Shown: piece by piece, positions 43,918 through 52,810 of the stretch | Layout: the number at the start of each line of letters is the position of its first letter | How positions within the stretch are numbered: the first letter of the stretch is position 1 | Source: Ruegeria arenilitoris | GTDB taxonomy: Bacteria > Pseudomonadota > Alphaproteobacteria > Rhodobacterales > Rhodobacteraceae | Direction of reading: 5' to 3' | Length of the DNA: 64,000 bases | NCBI RefSeq assembly: GCF_013031355.1 | Contig: NZ_WPZO01000006.1 | Span: forward strand, 124,001 to 188,000 | Translations under genes and position numbers: made by a program | The notes under the pieces: model-generated | Databases searched by the model: none | The model's input: the letters and a program-made list of their open reading frames with translations, nothing else | Told to the model about the DNA's origin: nothing

Positions 43918-45049
43918 TCACTACTACCTGTTTATTCTGGATCGTGGCGACTGCCAGACCGCGTTCATTCGTACCGTTCGGACGCAGGCGGAAGATGCCG
44001 CCGACGCCCTGGAAACCGGCGTTCTGTGTGAGCGCCGAGGCGGTCAGCGCGTTGGATTTGCCCTGGCTGACCAAAGCGGCGATGGCTGCGATACCGTCAT
44101 ACGCCAGGCCGCTGATCGGATGCGGGGCTTCACCATAAGTGTTGTTGTACCGCTGGCGATAGGCCTGCGCCTTGGATGGATCAGGCAACGCGAACCAGCC
44201 GCCCTGTACGCCCGGCAGGTCCAGTGTCTGCGGTGGGATATCCCAGCGTGTCAGGCCAATAAATTGCGTGTTCGCCGGAGAAACGCCCGCTTCGGGCAAC
44301 AACTGGGTGAAAAGCGGCAACGCACCAGCCGTGGTTGCCGTCAGGAACAGGGAATCCGCGCCCGACGCGTCCACGGTGGCTTTGACATTTGGAACTGCGT
44401 TGATCACGCCTTGCTGCGACCGATCATAGCCAATCGAGCCCGCGTTGTTCACACGGCTGCTGGCAATTGCATTGGCAATGGCGCTCTGGCCCAGCCGACC
44501 GGCAGCATCGTTGCTGTGGACGATGACCATCCCGTTCTTGCCCTGAGACCCGGCAAAGCTGACCAGCCGATTGGCTGTGTTGTCGAATGTCGGCCCCAGC
44601 ACGAACACGTTGCCGCCAGCGATGCTGGTGTTGTTCGAGAAGGACAGCACATTGACGTTGTTGTTCAGCACGGCCAGGCCTGCGGAATTTGCCGCTTGCG
44701 CATAGACCGGCCCCAAAATGATTTTGGCTCCGTCGGCGACCGCCCGTTGCGCAACTTCGGCGGCCGTATTCGAGCTGCCGCGTGTGTCATAAACACGCAG
44801 ATCAATCTTGACGTTCTGCAGGTCGGCCATCGCCAGACGGGCTGCGTTTTCAAGGCTGCGCGCCAGTTCTGCATCGCCCGACTGACCCGATCCGGCGGGC
44901 ACCAGCAAGGCGACGGGGACAGGTTCGGAAGTGTTGATCGAAGGCCCGCCGCCAATGCCGGTTGTCTCACAAGCGGCCAGAAATGCTGCGGTTGCCAGTA
45001 CGGCGGCGGTACGCGCCAGTTTGCGAACGGGCTTGCAAACGGTAAACAT
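43877..45049 (-). CDS. LpoA-like lipoprotein (penicillin-binding protein activator)
   Basis: This 390-residue lipoprotein has a signal peptide with lipobox LAAC (Cys27 in FLAACETTG), so it is anchored to the outer membrane. The rest is a periplasmic-binding-protein-like fold (VALLVPAGSGQSGDAELARSLENAARLAM, then NVFVLGPTFDNTANRLV) as in LpoA C-terminal domains and Leu/Ile/Val-binding proteins. It has no ABC transporter genes nearby and sits upstream of glnD and murJ, which supports an envelope role. It is divergent from rsmI with 88 bp between, where both promoters must lie. Confidence 0.85.
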   Translation of the reverse strand: MFTVCKPVRKLARTAAVLATAAFLAACETTGIGGGPSINTSEPVPVALLVPAGSGQSGDAELARSLENAARLAMADLQNVKIDLRVYDTRGSSNTAAEVAQRAVADGAKIILGPVYAQAANSAGLAVLNNNVNVLSFSNNTSIAGGNVFVLGPTFDNTANRLVSFAGSQGKNGMVIVHSNDAAGRLGQSAIANAIASSRVNNAGSIGYDRSQQGVINAVPNVKATVDASGADSLFLTATTAGALPLFTQLLPEAGVSPANTQFIGLTRWDIPPQTLDLPGVQGGWFALPDPSKAQAYRQRYNNTYGEAPHPISGLAYDGIAAIAALVSQGKSNALTASALTQNAGFQGVGGIFRLRPNGTNERGLAVATIQNKQVVVIDPAPQSFTGAGF

Positions 45050-45137
45050 CTGAATGAAAACTCCCTGTCCCGGCGGCTTGGGGTACCACCAATCTATTGC
45101 GCCGCGATAATAAACGTCACGCTGTGAGGGTCCAGCT

Positions 45138-45995
45138 TTGAATTTCCAAAAAGTCAGATTGGGCGCCGGCCTGTATTTTGTTGCCACTCCGATCGGAACG
45201 GCGCGCGATATCACGCTCAGGGCGTTGGACGTGCTGGCCTCGGCGGATGTGATTGCCGCCGAAGACACCCGCAGCTTGCGCCGATTGATGGAGATTCATG
45301 GCGTCCCCCTCGAAGGGCGGCGCATCCTGGCCTATCACGACCACAGCGGCGCGGGTGCACGCGGCAAGATTCTGGACGCGCTGAGCGAAGGAAAATCAGT
45401 CGCCTACGCATCCGAGGCCGGAATGCCACTGATCGCTGATCCCGGCTATGATCTGGGGCGGCAGGCGGCTGAGGCCGGGCATGTGGTGACCTGCGCGCCG
45501 GGACCGTCGGCGGCTTTGATGGCGCTGACCTTGGCGGGTTTGCCGACGGATGCGTTCTTTTTTGCTGGGTTCTTGCCCAATGCCACAGGTGCCCGCCGAA
45601 CACGGATCGAGGCGCTGCGTGACGTGCCCGGGACACTGGTGTTCTACGAATCGCCGAAACGTGTCGCGGCCTGCCTGTCGGATCTGGCCGAGGTGCTGGG
45701 AGAAGCCCGCCCCGCCGCGATGTGCCGCGAACTTACCAAAAAGTTCGAAGAGGTCCGGCGCGGGTCTCTGGGCGAACTGGCGGCAGACCTTCAAGGGCAG
45801 ACGGTCAAAGGTGAGATCGTCCTGCTTGTGGCCCGCGGACATTCGGAAACTGTTAACGAATCCGACGTAGAAGAGGCATTGAAACGGGCCTTGGAAACGC
45901 ATTCGGTGCGGGATGCGGCGGATTTGGTGTCGGAAATGTACAAACTGCCGCGTCGTCCGATCTATCAGAAGGCCCTGAAACTGGGAAAGGGGTGA
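45138..45995 (+). CDS. rsmI: 16S rRNA (cytidine1402-2'-O)-methyltransferase
   Basis: This 285-residue SAM-dependent enzyme methylates C1402 of 16S rRNA. The tetrapyrrole-methylase fold starts LYFVATPIGTARDITLRALDVL, followed by AEDTRSLRRLMEIHGV, YASEAGMPLIADPGYD and CAPGPSAALMALTLAGLP. The start is a TTG at 45138 (MNFQKVRLG), supported by the family N-terminus. It is followed after 1 bp by the YraN-family gene, a very common pair. Confidence 0.96.
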   Translation: MNFQKVRLGAGLYFVATPIGTARDITLRALDVLASADVIAAEDTRSLRRLMEIHGVPLEGRRILAYHDHSGAGARGKILDALSEGKSVAYASEAGMPLIADPGYDLGRQAAEAGHVVTCAPGPSAALMALTLAGLPTDAFFFAGFLPNATGARRTRIEALRDVPGTLVFYESPKRVAACLSDLAEVLGEARPAAMCRELTKKFEEVRRGSLGELAADLQGQTVKGEIVLLVARGHSETVNESDVEEALKRALETHSVRDAADLVSEMYKLPRRPIYQKALKLGKG

Positions 45996-45996
45996 C

Positions 45997-46368
45997 ATGA
46001 CCGCGCGTTCCGTCCGAAGTTCGGTTTCCTATAACGCCGGACAGGCGGCGGAACAGCAGGTCGCATCCGAATACGAACGGCGCGGGTTCTCAATCGCGCA
46101 TCATCGCTGGCGCGGGGCCGGGGGAGAGATCGATCTGATCGCCCGCAATGCAGACGGCGTCGTTTTCGTCGAGGTCAAGAAAAGCACCAGTTTAGAGGCG
46201 GCCGCGGCCCGGATCAGCCGCCGCCAGATGGACCGGATCTGTGCCTCTGCCGCGCAGTTTCTGGAAACGCAGCCGGGCGGACAACTGACGAATGTCCGGT
46301 TTGATGCGGCCCTAGTGGACGCCTCGGGGGCTGTTCAAATCATCGAAAACGCCTTTGGTCAGGCCTGA
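45997..46368 (+). CDS. YraN family (UPF0102) putative endonuclease-like protein
   Basis: This 123-residue protein has the restriction-endonuclease-like core of UPF0102: GQAAEQQVASEYERRGF, GGEIDLIARNADGVVFVEVK (the D..ExK type motif) and RRQMDRICASAAQFL. The nuclease activity is not proven for the family. Adjacent to rsmI as in most proteobacteria. Confidence 0.92.
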   Translation: MTARSVRSSVSYNAGQAAEQQVASEYERRGFSIAHHRWRGAGGEIDLIARNADGVVFVEVKKSTSLEAAAARISRRQMDRICASAAQFLETQPGGQLTNVRFDAALVDASGAVQIIENAFGQA

Positions 46369-46429
46369 CCCCCATTGAACCCATGGCCCCGCTGGGCCAT
46401 GTATCTGGCGTGAAACTGAGGGACACGCC

Positions 46430-47362
46430 ATGAACATCGCCTTTCAGATGGACCCGATCGGGGTCGTGGATATCAATGCAGACAGCTCTTTCCGCCTGGC
46501 CGAAGAGGCGCAGGCGCGCGGGCATTCGCTGTTTTTCTACGGGCCCGACCAACTGGCCTATCAGGAAGGGCGTATCACCGCGCGCGGCCACGATATGAAG
46601 GTGCAACGCGTGGCGGGCAACCCAGCCGAGCTGGGGCCTGAGCGTGAAGTTGATCTGGCCGATTTCGACGTGATCTGGCTGCGTCAGGACCCTCCGTTCG
46701 ATATGCACTACATTACCTCGACCCACCTGCTGGACCGTTTGAAAGGACAGGCATTGGTGGTCAACGATCCGTTCTGGGTGCGCAATTACCCGGAAAAACT
46801 GCTGGTTCTGGATTTCCCGGACCTGACGCCTCCGACAACGGTTGCGCGTGACCTTCAGACGATCAAGGCGTTCAAGGAAAAGCACGGCGACGTGATCCTG
46901 AAGCCGCTTTATGGCAACGGTGGTGCGGGCGTGTTCCGACTGGATGCGAACGACCGCAACCTGACCTCGCTGCACGAGCTGTTCACCGGTTTCTCGCGCG
47001 AACCGCTGATTGTTCAGAAATTCCTGCCCGATGTCAGCAACGGCGACAAACGCGTGATTCTCGTGGACGGAGAGCCCGTCGGCGCGATCAACCGGGTGCC
47101 CGCCGCGGGCGAAACACGCTCGAATATGCATGTGGGTGGCCGTCCTGAAAAGATCAGCCTGTCCGAGCGTGATCTTGAGATTTGTGCTGCGATTGGTCCG
47201 TTGCTGAAGGAAAAAGGACAGGTCTTCGTGGGGATCGACGTGATCGGCGACTACCTGACCGAGATCAACGTGACCTCTCCGACCGGTATTCAGGAACTGG
47301 AGCGGTTCGACGGCGTGAACATCGCCGAAAAGATCTGGCAGGCGATCGAGGCCAAGCTTTAA
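46430..47362 (+). CDS. gshB: glutathione synthetase
   Basis: This 310-residue ATP-grasp ligase joins gamma-glutamylcysteine and glycine. MNIAFQMDPIGVVDINADSSF at the N-terminus, VILKPLYGNGGAGVFRL (ATP-binding), and GRPEKISLSERDLEICAAIGP...EINVTSPTGIQE are all diagnostic. It converges with yifB with a 4-bp overlap. A glutathione-dependent GST lies 1.5 kb on. Confidence 0.98.
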   Translation: MNIAFQMDPIGVVDINADSSFRLAEEAQARGHSLFFYGPDQLAYQEGRITARGHDMKVQRVAGNPAELGPEREVDLADFDVIWLRQDPPFDMHYITSTHLLDRLKGQALVVNDPFWVRNYPEKLLVLDFPDLTPPTTVARDLQTIKAFKEKHGDVILKPLYGNGGAGVFRLDANDRNLTSLHELFTGFSREPLIVQKFLPDVSNGDKRVILVDGEPVGAINRVPAAGETRSNMHVGGRPEKISLSERDLEICAAIGPLLKEKGQVFVGIDVIGDYLTEINVTSPTGIQELERFDGVNIAEKIWQAIEAKL

Positions 47363-48870
47363 GCCGCGACCTTGGCGCTGATGCGAAAGCTCAGCGCCTC
47401 GGCCACATGCGGGCGTCGGACATCCGGCGCTCCCTCCAGATCGGCAATTGTCCGCGCCACCCGCAGAATGCGGTGAAAAGCGCGGGCCGACAGGCCGAAA
47501 CGCTCGGCAGCTTTCAGCAGCAGCTCTTTGCCCTCGGTGTCAGGGGCGGCGATCTCTTCCAACACATTGCCTTCGACATCGGCGTTTTGCCGGGTCGTCG
47601 TGCCAGCGAAACGGTCCGCTTGGATGGAACGAGCCGCTTCGACGCGCGCCGCCACAGTGGCAGAACTGTCACCCGAAGGCGGTAGATCAAGGTCGGTGAA
47701 CCCGACCGGCGGCACCTCAATCCTCAAGTCGAACCGATCCATCAACGGGCCGGATATGCGGCCCAGATAATCCTCGCCGCAGACCGGCGCGCGCGAACAG
47801 GCGCGGGCGGGGTCGGTCAGATACCCGCATTTGCAGGGATTGGCGGCGGCCACCAACATGAACCGGCAGGGGTACTTCACATGGGCATTGGCGCGGGCGA
47901 CCATGATCTCGCCTGTTTCGATCGGCTGGCGCAGGGTTTCCAGCACGGTGCGTGGGAACTCGGGAAATTCATCCATGAACAGAACGCCATTATGAGCGAG
48001 TGAGATTTCCCCCGGTTTCGCCCCCTTGCCGCCGCCGACGATAGCGGCCATCGAGGCCGTGTGGTGCGGCTCGCGAAACGGGCGAGTGCGGCTGATGCCA
48101 CCTTCGTCCAGCAATCCGCACAGGGATTGGATCATTGAGGTTTCCAGTGCCTCTGTCGGGGTCAGTGGCGGCAAAATTCCGGGTAGGCGCGCGGCCAGCA
48201 TGGATTTACCCGACCCCGGCGTGCCGATCATGATCAGGTGGTGACGCCCGGCGGCAGCGATTTCCAACGCGCGTTTGGCGCGTTCCTGTCCCTTCACATC
48301 GCGCAGATCCCGCGCGCTTGGGGTAAGATTCACCTCACCGGGTTGAGCAGCAGGCAGGGGCGATTGGCCCGAGAAATGGCGTACCACATCACCCAGCGAC
48401 CCGGCTCCGATTACCTGCGTGGCGTCGACCCAAGCTGCCTCGGTGCTGGAGGCTTTGGGGCACAGCAGCGTGCGGTCCTCGGCCGCGGCTGTCATGGCGG
48501 CGGGCAGGGCGCCGACGACCGGGACCAAGGAGCCATCCAGAGACAGCTCGCCCAGTGAAACCGACCCTTCGGCGGCATCGGGTGGGATGATTTCCAGCGC
48601 GGACAGCAACGCCACCGCGATGGGCAGGTCGAAATGGCTGCCCTCTTTCGGCAGATCGGCGGGGGACAGGTTGATGGTGATCCGTTTCGATGGCAGCGCG
48701 ATGGCCATTGAGCTTAGCGCGCTGCGGACGCGGTCGCGAGCCTCGGATACGGCCTTGTCGGGAAGGCCGACGATGGAAAAGGCGGGCAGGCCCGGTGAGA
48801 CGGCGCATTGCACCTCGACCGGGCGGGCATCGACCCCTTGGAAAGCAACGGTATGAGAACGGGCGACCAT
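47359..48870 (-). CDS. YifB family Mg-chelatase-like AAA ATPase (ComM-like)
   Basis: This 503-residue protein has an N-terminal Lon-protease-like ChlI domain (MVARSHTVAFQGVDARPVEVQ), a AAA+ domain with Walker A GTPGSGKS (about residue 218) and Walker B GVLFMDEFPEF, and a C-terminal lid. A cysteine group (NPCKCGYL...CSRAPVCGED) is typical of the family. Close homologues (ComM) are branch-migration helicases in natural transformation. That role is assigned by family only. Confidence 0.95.
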   Translation of the reverse strand: MVARSHTVAFQGVDARPVEVQCAVSPGLPAFSIVGLPDKAVSEARDRVRSALSSMAIALPSKRITINLSPADLPKEGSHFDLPIAVALLSALEIIPPDAAEGSVSLGELSLDGSLVPVVGALPAAMTAAAEDRTLLCPKASSTEAAWVDATQVIGAGSLGDVVRHFSGQSPLPAAQPGEVNLTPSARDLRDVKGQERAKRALEIAAAGRHHLIMIGTPGSGKSMLAARLPGILPPLTPTEALETSMIQSLCGLLDEGGISRTRPFREPHHTASMAAIVGGGKGAKPGEISLAHNGVLFMDEFPEFPRTVLETLRQPIETGEIMVARANAHVKYPCRFMLVAAANPCKCGYLTDPARACSRAPVCGEDYLGRISGPLMDRFDLRIEVPPVGFTDLDLPPSGDSSATVAARVEAARSIQADRFAGTTTRQNADVEGNVLEEIAAPDTEGKELLLKAAERFGLSARAFHRILRVARTIADLEGAPDVRRPHVAEALSFRISAKVAA

Positions 48871-48915
48871 GAACGACCTTTTTGGTTAACAGGTCGTTGC
48901 TGCCATGGCTGTGGT

Positions 48916-49800
48916 TTAAGAATCGTTAACGGCTTCTCTCATTGCGGTGAATTTTGGCCACGCGCCCGGGTCCGCGACGGTTTTGTCACGGCAGAACGCG
49001 TTGCAGACCCCCCAACGCCGCCCGTTCAATTCCAGAAAATGCGTGACTGGTTTGCCGGAATAGGGGCATGTGGCGTTGACTGAGGGACCGTCTTCGACAG
49101 GGGTTGCGTCCGAAGGCCCGCCGATTGGCCAGGGTTGCGATGGCAGGTTCATCGCATAGGGAAACGGATCATACGTCACGGTCAGCCCCATCGCGCGCCA
49201 TTGCCGAACCGGTGTGTCTGCCAGAAGTTCCAGGCAATAGGTGCGGTTTGCCTCGGACACCGGCAATCCATACCCGATAATCCGCGCGGCAACTGGCGTG
49301 TAAAAAACGTCCGCCAGAGAATAATCGCCGAACAGCGGACCGGTTTCTGCACCGGATACAGCGCGCGCATGGGCCCAGAGCGTTTCGATCCGGTCCAGAT
49401 CGGTCAACGTCTCGGGGGATGGGTCAAACCCCTGCCAGCAGTGCTGAAGCTGCATCGGGCATTCTCCGCGCAAGGCGTTGAACCCGGCTACCATCTCAGC
49501 GCAGAGCCACCGGGCGGTGGCGCGTGCCGTAGCATCCCTTGGCCACATCCCGGCCTCGGGGTGGCGTTCGGCCAGGGTCTCGGCCATAGCGAGGCTTTCG
49601 CCCACGACAGTACCGTCGGGCAGGCGTAGGGCGGGCACGAGGCGCGCAGGGGCAAGGGCTTTCATATCCTCGGCCATGGTGCCGGAATAAAGGCCGATCA
49701 TGTGGTTTCGATAGGGCAGGCCAAACTTTTCCAGCATCAACCAGCCGCGCATGGACCAGCTGGAAAACAGGCGGTCTCCGATAAACAAATCATAGGTCAT
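48916..49800 (-). CDS. glutathione S-transferase with a C-terminal cysteine-rich extension
   Basis: This 294-residue protein starts with a GST thioredoxin-fold domain (YDLFIGDRLFSSWSMRGWLMLEKFGLPY, with Ser near the GSH site) followed by the all-helical C-domain. After residue 240 there is an extra segment with CPYSGKPVTHFLELNG and VCNAFCRDKTVADPGAWPKF. The spacing C..C...C (Cys-x-Tyr-Ser-Gly; Cys-Asn-x-Phe-Cys-Arg-Asp-Lys) looks like a small zinc- or metal-binding fold. I have seen the same extension in other Rhodobacteraceae GSTs. The start at 49800 is the first ATG with the family sequence. Confidence 0.88.
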   Translation of the reverse strand: MTYDLFIGDRLFSSWSMRGWLMLEKFGLPYRNHMIGLYSGTMAEDMKALAPARLVPALRLPDGTVVGESLAMAETLAERHPEAGMWPRDATARATARWLCAEMVAGFNALRGECPMQLQHCWQGFDPSPETLTDLDRIETLWAHARAVSGAETGPLFGDYSLADVFYTPVAARIIGYGLPVSEANRTYCLELLADTPVRQWRAMGLTVTYDPFPYAMNLPSQPWPIGGPSDATPVEDGPSVNATCPYSGKPVTHFLELNGRRWGVCNAFCRDKTVADPGAWPKFTAMREAVNDS

Positions 49801-49858
49801 GCCGTAACGATGGCGTGGTATGATCAATCAGTAAATCAGTGATTTGTGCGGGGTATGA

Positions 49859-50437
49859 TCACGGGAGGTGATTGATCCGCCCCACCGACCAGCGGTTGCC
49901 ATGATGGGTGATATCTGTGACCGAGAGGTTGTCGATCCGGTGGCTGAACGCCTCATAGGCCGAGATATCAAGGGCGCGCTGGACCTGCGTCAGAATCACA
50001 CCGAAATGGGCAACAATGACCAGATCGCGCCCGGTATGGTCGGCGATCAGGCGGTCGATCACGGCATCGACACGTTCGCGTACCTCGTTCCAGCTTTCTC
50101 CCTCGGGTGGGCGCACATCGCCGGGGTTGTCCCAATAGGCAAAGGCAAGGTCGGGGTCTTCGGCCTCAATGTCTTTGAATCCGCGCAATTCCCATGTGCC
50201 GAAATGAATCTCGCGCAGGTCACGGTGATGCGACAGGCGCTGGCGTGTGCCTTGAATGGCCGAGGCCGTATCAACAGCGCGGGACAGGTCGGATGAAATA
50301 ACCAGAGCGCCTTCGGGCAAATGGTCGTGCAGACGCGTAATGGCAGCCTCATCGCTGAGATCGGCTGGAATGTCGGACCAGCCGACCATGGTCTTTGCAT
50401 GGGTCGGTCCGTGACGCACAAGGTGCAGGCGGGTCAC
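49859..50437 (-). CDS. histidine phosphatase family protein (possible alpha-ribazole phosphatase)
   Basis: This 192-residue phosphoglycerate-mutase-like phosphatase has the phosphohistidine motif LVRHGPT (Arg8, His9, Gly10), the acid/base region REIHFGTWELRGF and the second His in VIVAHFGVIL. It overlaps cobU by 4 bp (GTGA), and its own start is GTG. The coupling to cobU suggests the CobC-type step (alpha-ribazole phosphatase) of cobalamin nucleotide-loop assembly, which would serve the B12-dependent mutases in this window. This assignment is by context. Confidence 0.85.
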   Translation of the reverse strand: MTRLHLVRHGPTHAKTMVGWSDIPADLSDEAAITRLHDHLPEGALVISSDLSRAVDTASAIQGTRQRLSHHRDLREIHFGTWELRGFKDIEAEDPDLAFAYWDNPGDVRPPEGESWNEVRERVDAVIDRLIADHTGRDLVIVAHFGVILTQVQRALDISAYEAFSHRIDNLSVTDITHHGNRWSVGRINHLP

Positions 50438-50955
50438 GGTAACTGTCCTTTCAGAACCAGCGGCAGACCCGCGGTGACCTGCACCGTCAAATCGGCCTGC
50501 GCCGCCAGAGCAATGTTTAGCCGCCCCTGCGCTTCGCGGAACCGGCGGGACAGGGCGTTGTCTGGCACGATGCCGTGCCCGACTTCGTTCGAGACGATCA
50601 CGATGGGCGCGCGGCAGGCGCGCAACGCCTGCAATAGTGTTGTCTGAGCCGCCTCCAGATCGTTTTCAGCCAGCAGGTGGTTGGTCAGCCACATGGTCGC
50701 GCAGTCGATCAGGCAGATATGCTCAGGGGTCAGGTCGCCCAAAGCCGGACCAAGATCCAAGGGGGCCTCGACTGTCGCCCACCCTTCGCCGCGCTGGGCG
50801 ATGTGGCGCTGCACCTTGTCGCGCATCTCGTCATCAAACACTTGTGATGTGGCGAGATATATCAGATTTTTTCTTGATGAAACAACAAGTTGCTCGGCAA
50901 ATGCCGACTTGCCCGAGGCCGCGCCGCCCAGCACAAAGGTTAAATCCGGATACAC
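50434..50955 (-). CDS. cobU: adenosylcobinamide kinase / adenosylcobinamide-phosphate guanylyltransferase
   Basis: This 173-residue bifunctional enzyme of cobalamin synthesis phosphorylates and then guanylylates adenosylcobinamide. The P-loop is LGGAASGKSAFAE (residues 9-21), with the guanylyl-acceptor region QRGEGWATVEAP and the CLIDCATMWLTN Walker B. The start codon is GTG (50953-50955). The gene is divergent from rpoHII. B12 is needed by ecm. Confidence 0.95.
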   Translation of the reverse strand: MYPDLTFVLGGAASGKSAFAEQLVVSSRKNLIYLATSQVFDDEMRDKVQRHIAQRGEGWATVEAPLDLGPALGDLTPEHICLIDCATMWLTNHLLAENDLEAAQTTLLQALRACRAPIVIVSNEVGHGIVPDNALSRRFREAQGRLNIALAAQADLTVQVTAGLPLVLKGQLP

Positions 50956-50972
50956 TATAATTACCTTTCATG

Positions 50973-51002
50973 TGATCCGCTCGGTTTTGTTCTGCGTATC
51001 GA
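50973..51002 (+). promoter_or_regulatory. candidate sigma-E (RpoE/ChrR) promoter of rpoHII
   Basis: TGATCC (50973-50978) matches the -35 hexamer of the group IV sigma factor RpoE of Rhodobacter sphaeroides. After 18 bp there is TATCGA (50997-51002), a weak -10. The transcript would begin about 45 bp before the rpoHII ATG. RpoHII is a known target of this sigma factor in R. sphaeroides. The -10 match is poor, so the call is tentative. Confidence 0.45.
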
Positions 51003-51056
51003 CCATAGGTCGGCAAGGCAAGCCCGGCCACGCGCCTGCGAAAAGGGGAGATTTCC

Positions 51057-51935
51057 ATGGCACTGGACAATGCGAACGATTTCTCGATGTCCCGGCAAGC
51101 GATGAAGGCCGAACTGCTGGACGCAGAGACAGAATTGCGGCTCGCTTATGCTTGGCGTGATGAGCGCGACGAACAGGCGCTTCACCGGCTGATCACCGCC
51201 TATATGCGGTTGGCAATTTCGATGGCGGCCAAATTCAAACGCTATGGCGCGCCGATGAATGATCTGATCCAAGAGGCTGGTCTGGGTCTGATGAAAGCCG
51301 CAGACAAGTTTGATCCGGACCGCGGCGTGCGGTTTTCGACCTATGCGGTCTGGTGGATCAAAGCGAGCATTCAGGATTACGTGATGCGCAATTGGTCGAT
51401 GGTGCGAACCGGATCGACCTCGTCCCAGAAATCCCTGTTTTTCAACATGCGTCGGGTTCAGGCGCGTCTGGAACGTGAGGCCGCGACCGAAGGGATGGAT
51501 CTGGACCGCCACCAGTTGCACCAGATGATCGCCGCCGAGATTGGCGTGCCCCTGCGCGATGTCGAGATGATGGAAGGGCGGCTGTCCGGCTCTGATTTCT
51601 CGCTGAACGCGGTGCAGTCGGCGGATGAGGACGGGCGCGAGTGGATTGATGCACTGGAAGACGAACGTGCGCAGGCCGCCGAAACGGTCGAAAACAATCA
51701 TGACACCGAACGGCTGCGCGAATGGCTGGTGACAGCGATGCAGGCGTTGAATGACCGCGAAAGGTTCATCGTGCGCGAACGCAAACTGCGTGAACCGGCC
51801 CGGACTCTGGAAAGCCTTGGGAAGGAACTTGGGCTGTCCAAGGAGCGCGTGCGTCAGCTCGAGGCTGCGGCGTTTGTGAAAATGCGCAAGAGCCTTGAAG
51901 CTCAATCGCGTGAGGTGCAACACTTCATCGCATGA
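51057..51935 (+). CDS. rpoH2: RNA polymerase sigma-32 factor, RpoHII type
   Basis: This 292-residue heat-shock-family sigma factor has region 2 (AYMRLAISMAAKFKRYGAPMNDLIQEAGLGLMKAADKFDPDRGVRFSTYAVWWIKASI) and region 4 (RTLESLGKELGLSKERVRQLEAAAFVKMRK). The RpoH box reads SSQKSLFFNMRR rather than the SAQRKLFFNLRK of housekeeping RpoH, which marks the RpoHII paralogue that answers to singlet oxygen and RpoE. A strong ribosome site (ggggag) precedes it. ChaN follows with a 4-bp overlap, so both are in one unit. Confidence 0.95.
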   Translation: MALDNANDFSMSRQAMKAELLDAETELRLAYAWRDERDEQALHRLITAYMRLAISMAAKFKRYGAPMNDLIQEAGLGLMKAADKFDPDRGVRFSTYAVWWIKASIQDYVMRNWSMVRTGSTSSQKSLFFNMRRVQARLEREAATEGMDLDRHQLHQMIAAEIGVPLRDVEMMEGRLSGSDFSLNAVQSADEDGREWIDALEDERAQAAETVENNHDTERLREWLVTAMQALNDRERFIVRERKLREPARTLESLGKELGLSKERVRQLEAAAFVKMRKSLEAQSREVQHFIA

Positions 51936-52747
51936 GACAGCTTGCGATTCTGCTTTGTGCACTTGTGGTTATGGCCCGCCCCGGCCATGCTGAGGATCTG
52001 ATACCCGATGACGTTCTGACCGCGATGATGTCGGCGGACGTGGTCATTCTGGGCGAGGTTCACGACAATCCTCAGCACCATGTCATTCAGGCCGAGGCGT
52101 TGAAGGCCGTGAAGCCCTCAGCCGTTGTGTGGGAGATGGTGACCGAGGAAGGTGCGCAGCGTCTTGCGGACAAGGCTGTCTCCGACCCCGAGGAACTTGC
52201 GCGTATTCTGAAATGGATCGAATCCGGCTGGCCGCCACTCAGCATGTATTACCCGGTGTTTCAGGCCTCGGACGCGCCGGTTTATGGCGCAATGGTCCCG
52301 CGTACAGCCGCCCGTGCGGCGATGGAGCGGGGTGCAGCCACGGCCTTGGGGGCGGATGCGGCGCGGTATGGTCTGACCGTTCCACTGCCGGCTGACGAAC
52401 AGGCCGTGCGCGAGGCCGATCAACTGGCCGCTCATTGCAATGCGATCCCGGAAACCGCTTTGCCGCAACTGGTCGCCATACAGCGGCTGCGCGACGCGGT
52501 TCTGACCCGCGCCATCTTGCGCGCAACGGATGAAACCGGCGGACCGATTGCGGTGATCACCGGCAATGGCCACGCACGCAAGGATCGGGGCATTCCGACC
52601 TTTCTGGCTCGTATGCGACCGGGGTTGAAGGTGTTTGTACTGGGCCAGTCCGAGGACGGCTTGGTAAACGGGGAATTCGACGCGGTGATCGACAGTCCTA
52701 TCGTTGAGCGCGAAGACCCTTGCCTGGCTTTTGAAACACAGAATTAA
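51932..52747 (+). CDS. ChaN family haem-binding-like lipoprotein/secreted protein
   Basis: This 271-residue protein has a signal peptide (MRQLAILLCALVVMARPGHA) and the ChaN pattern: VVILGEVHDNPQHHVIQAEALKAV, VWEMVTEEGAQ and the C-terminal ITGNGHARKDRGIP. ChaN homologues bind haem at the outer membrane and belong to iron uptake in some genomes. The signal lacks a lipobox, so it is probably periplasmic here. The start overlaps the rpoHII stop (ATGA). Placement after an oxidative-stress sigma factor suggests a part in haem or iron stress handling; that is inference. Confidence 0.88.
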   Translation: MRQLAILLCALVVMARPGHAEDLIPDDVLTAMMSADVVILGEVHDNPQHHVIQAEALKAVKPSAVVWEMVTEEGAQRLADKAVSDPEELARILKWIESGWPPLSMYYPVFQASDAPVYGAMVPRTAARAAMERGAATALGADAARYGLTVPLPADEQAVREADQLAAHCNAIPETALPQLVAIQRLRDAVLTRAILRATDETGGPIAVITGNGHARKDRGIPTFLARMRPGLKVFVLGQSEDGLVNGEFDAVIDSPIVEREDPCLAFETQN

Positions 52748-52810
52748 CCGCTGGAACTGTCCGGTCCGCTTGCCTAATGTCGGGACCGACCAGGACGGGA
52801 AGGGTTCATC

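Noticed and set aside
48914..48930. A CtrA site near the GST stop codon (TTAAGAATCGTTAAC)
   Set aside because: The spacer is 6 bp instead of 7 and the sequence is inside the end of the GST gene, not before a gene on either strand with a matching promoter.
49850..49862. A further TGATCAC box near the phosphatase gene
   Set aside because: Only a partial match (tatgatcacgg), single copy, at the 3' ends of genes and not in a promoter position.
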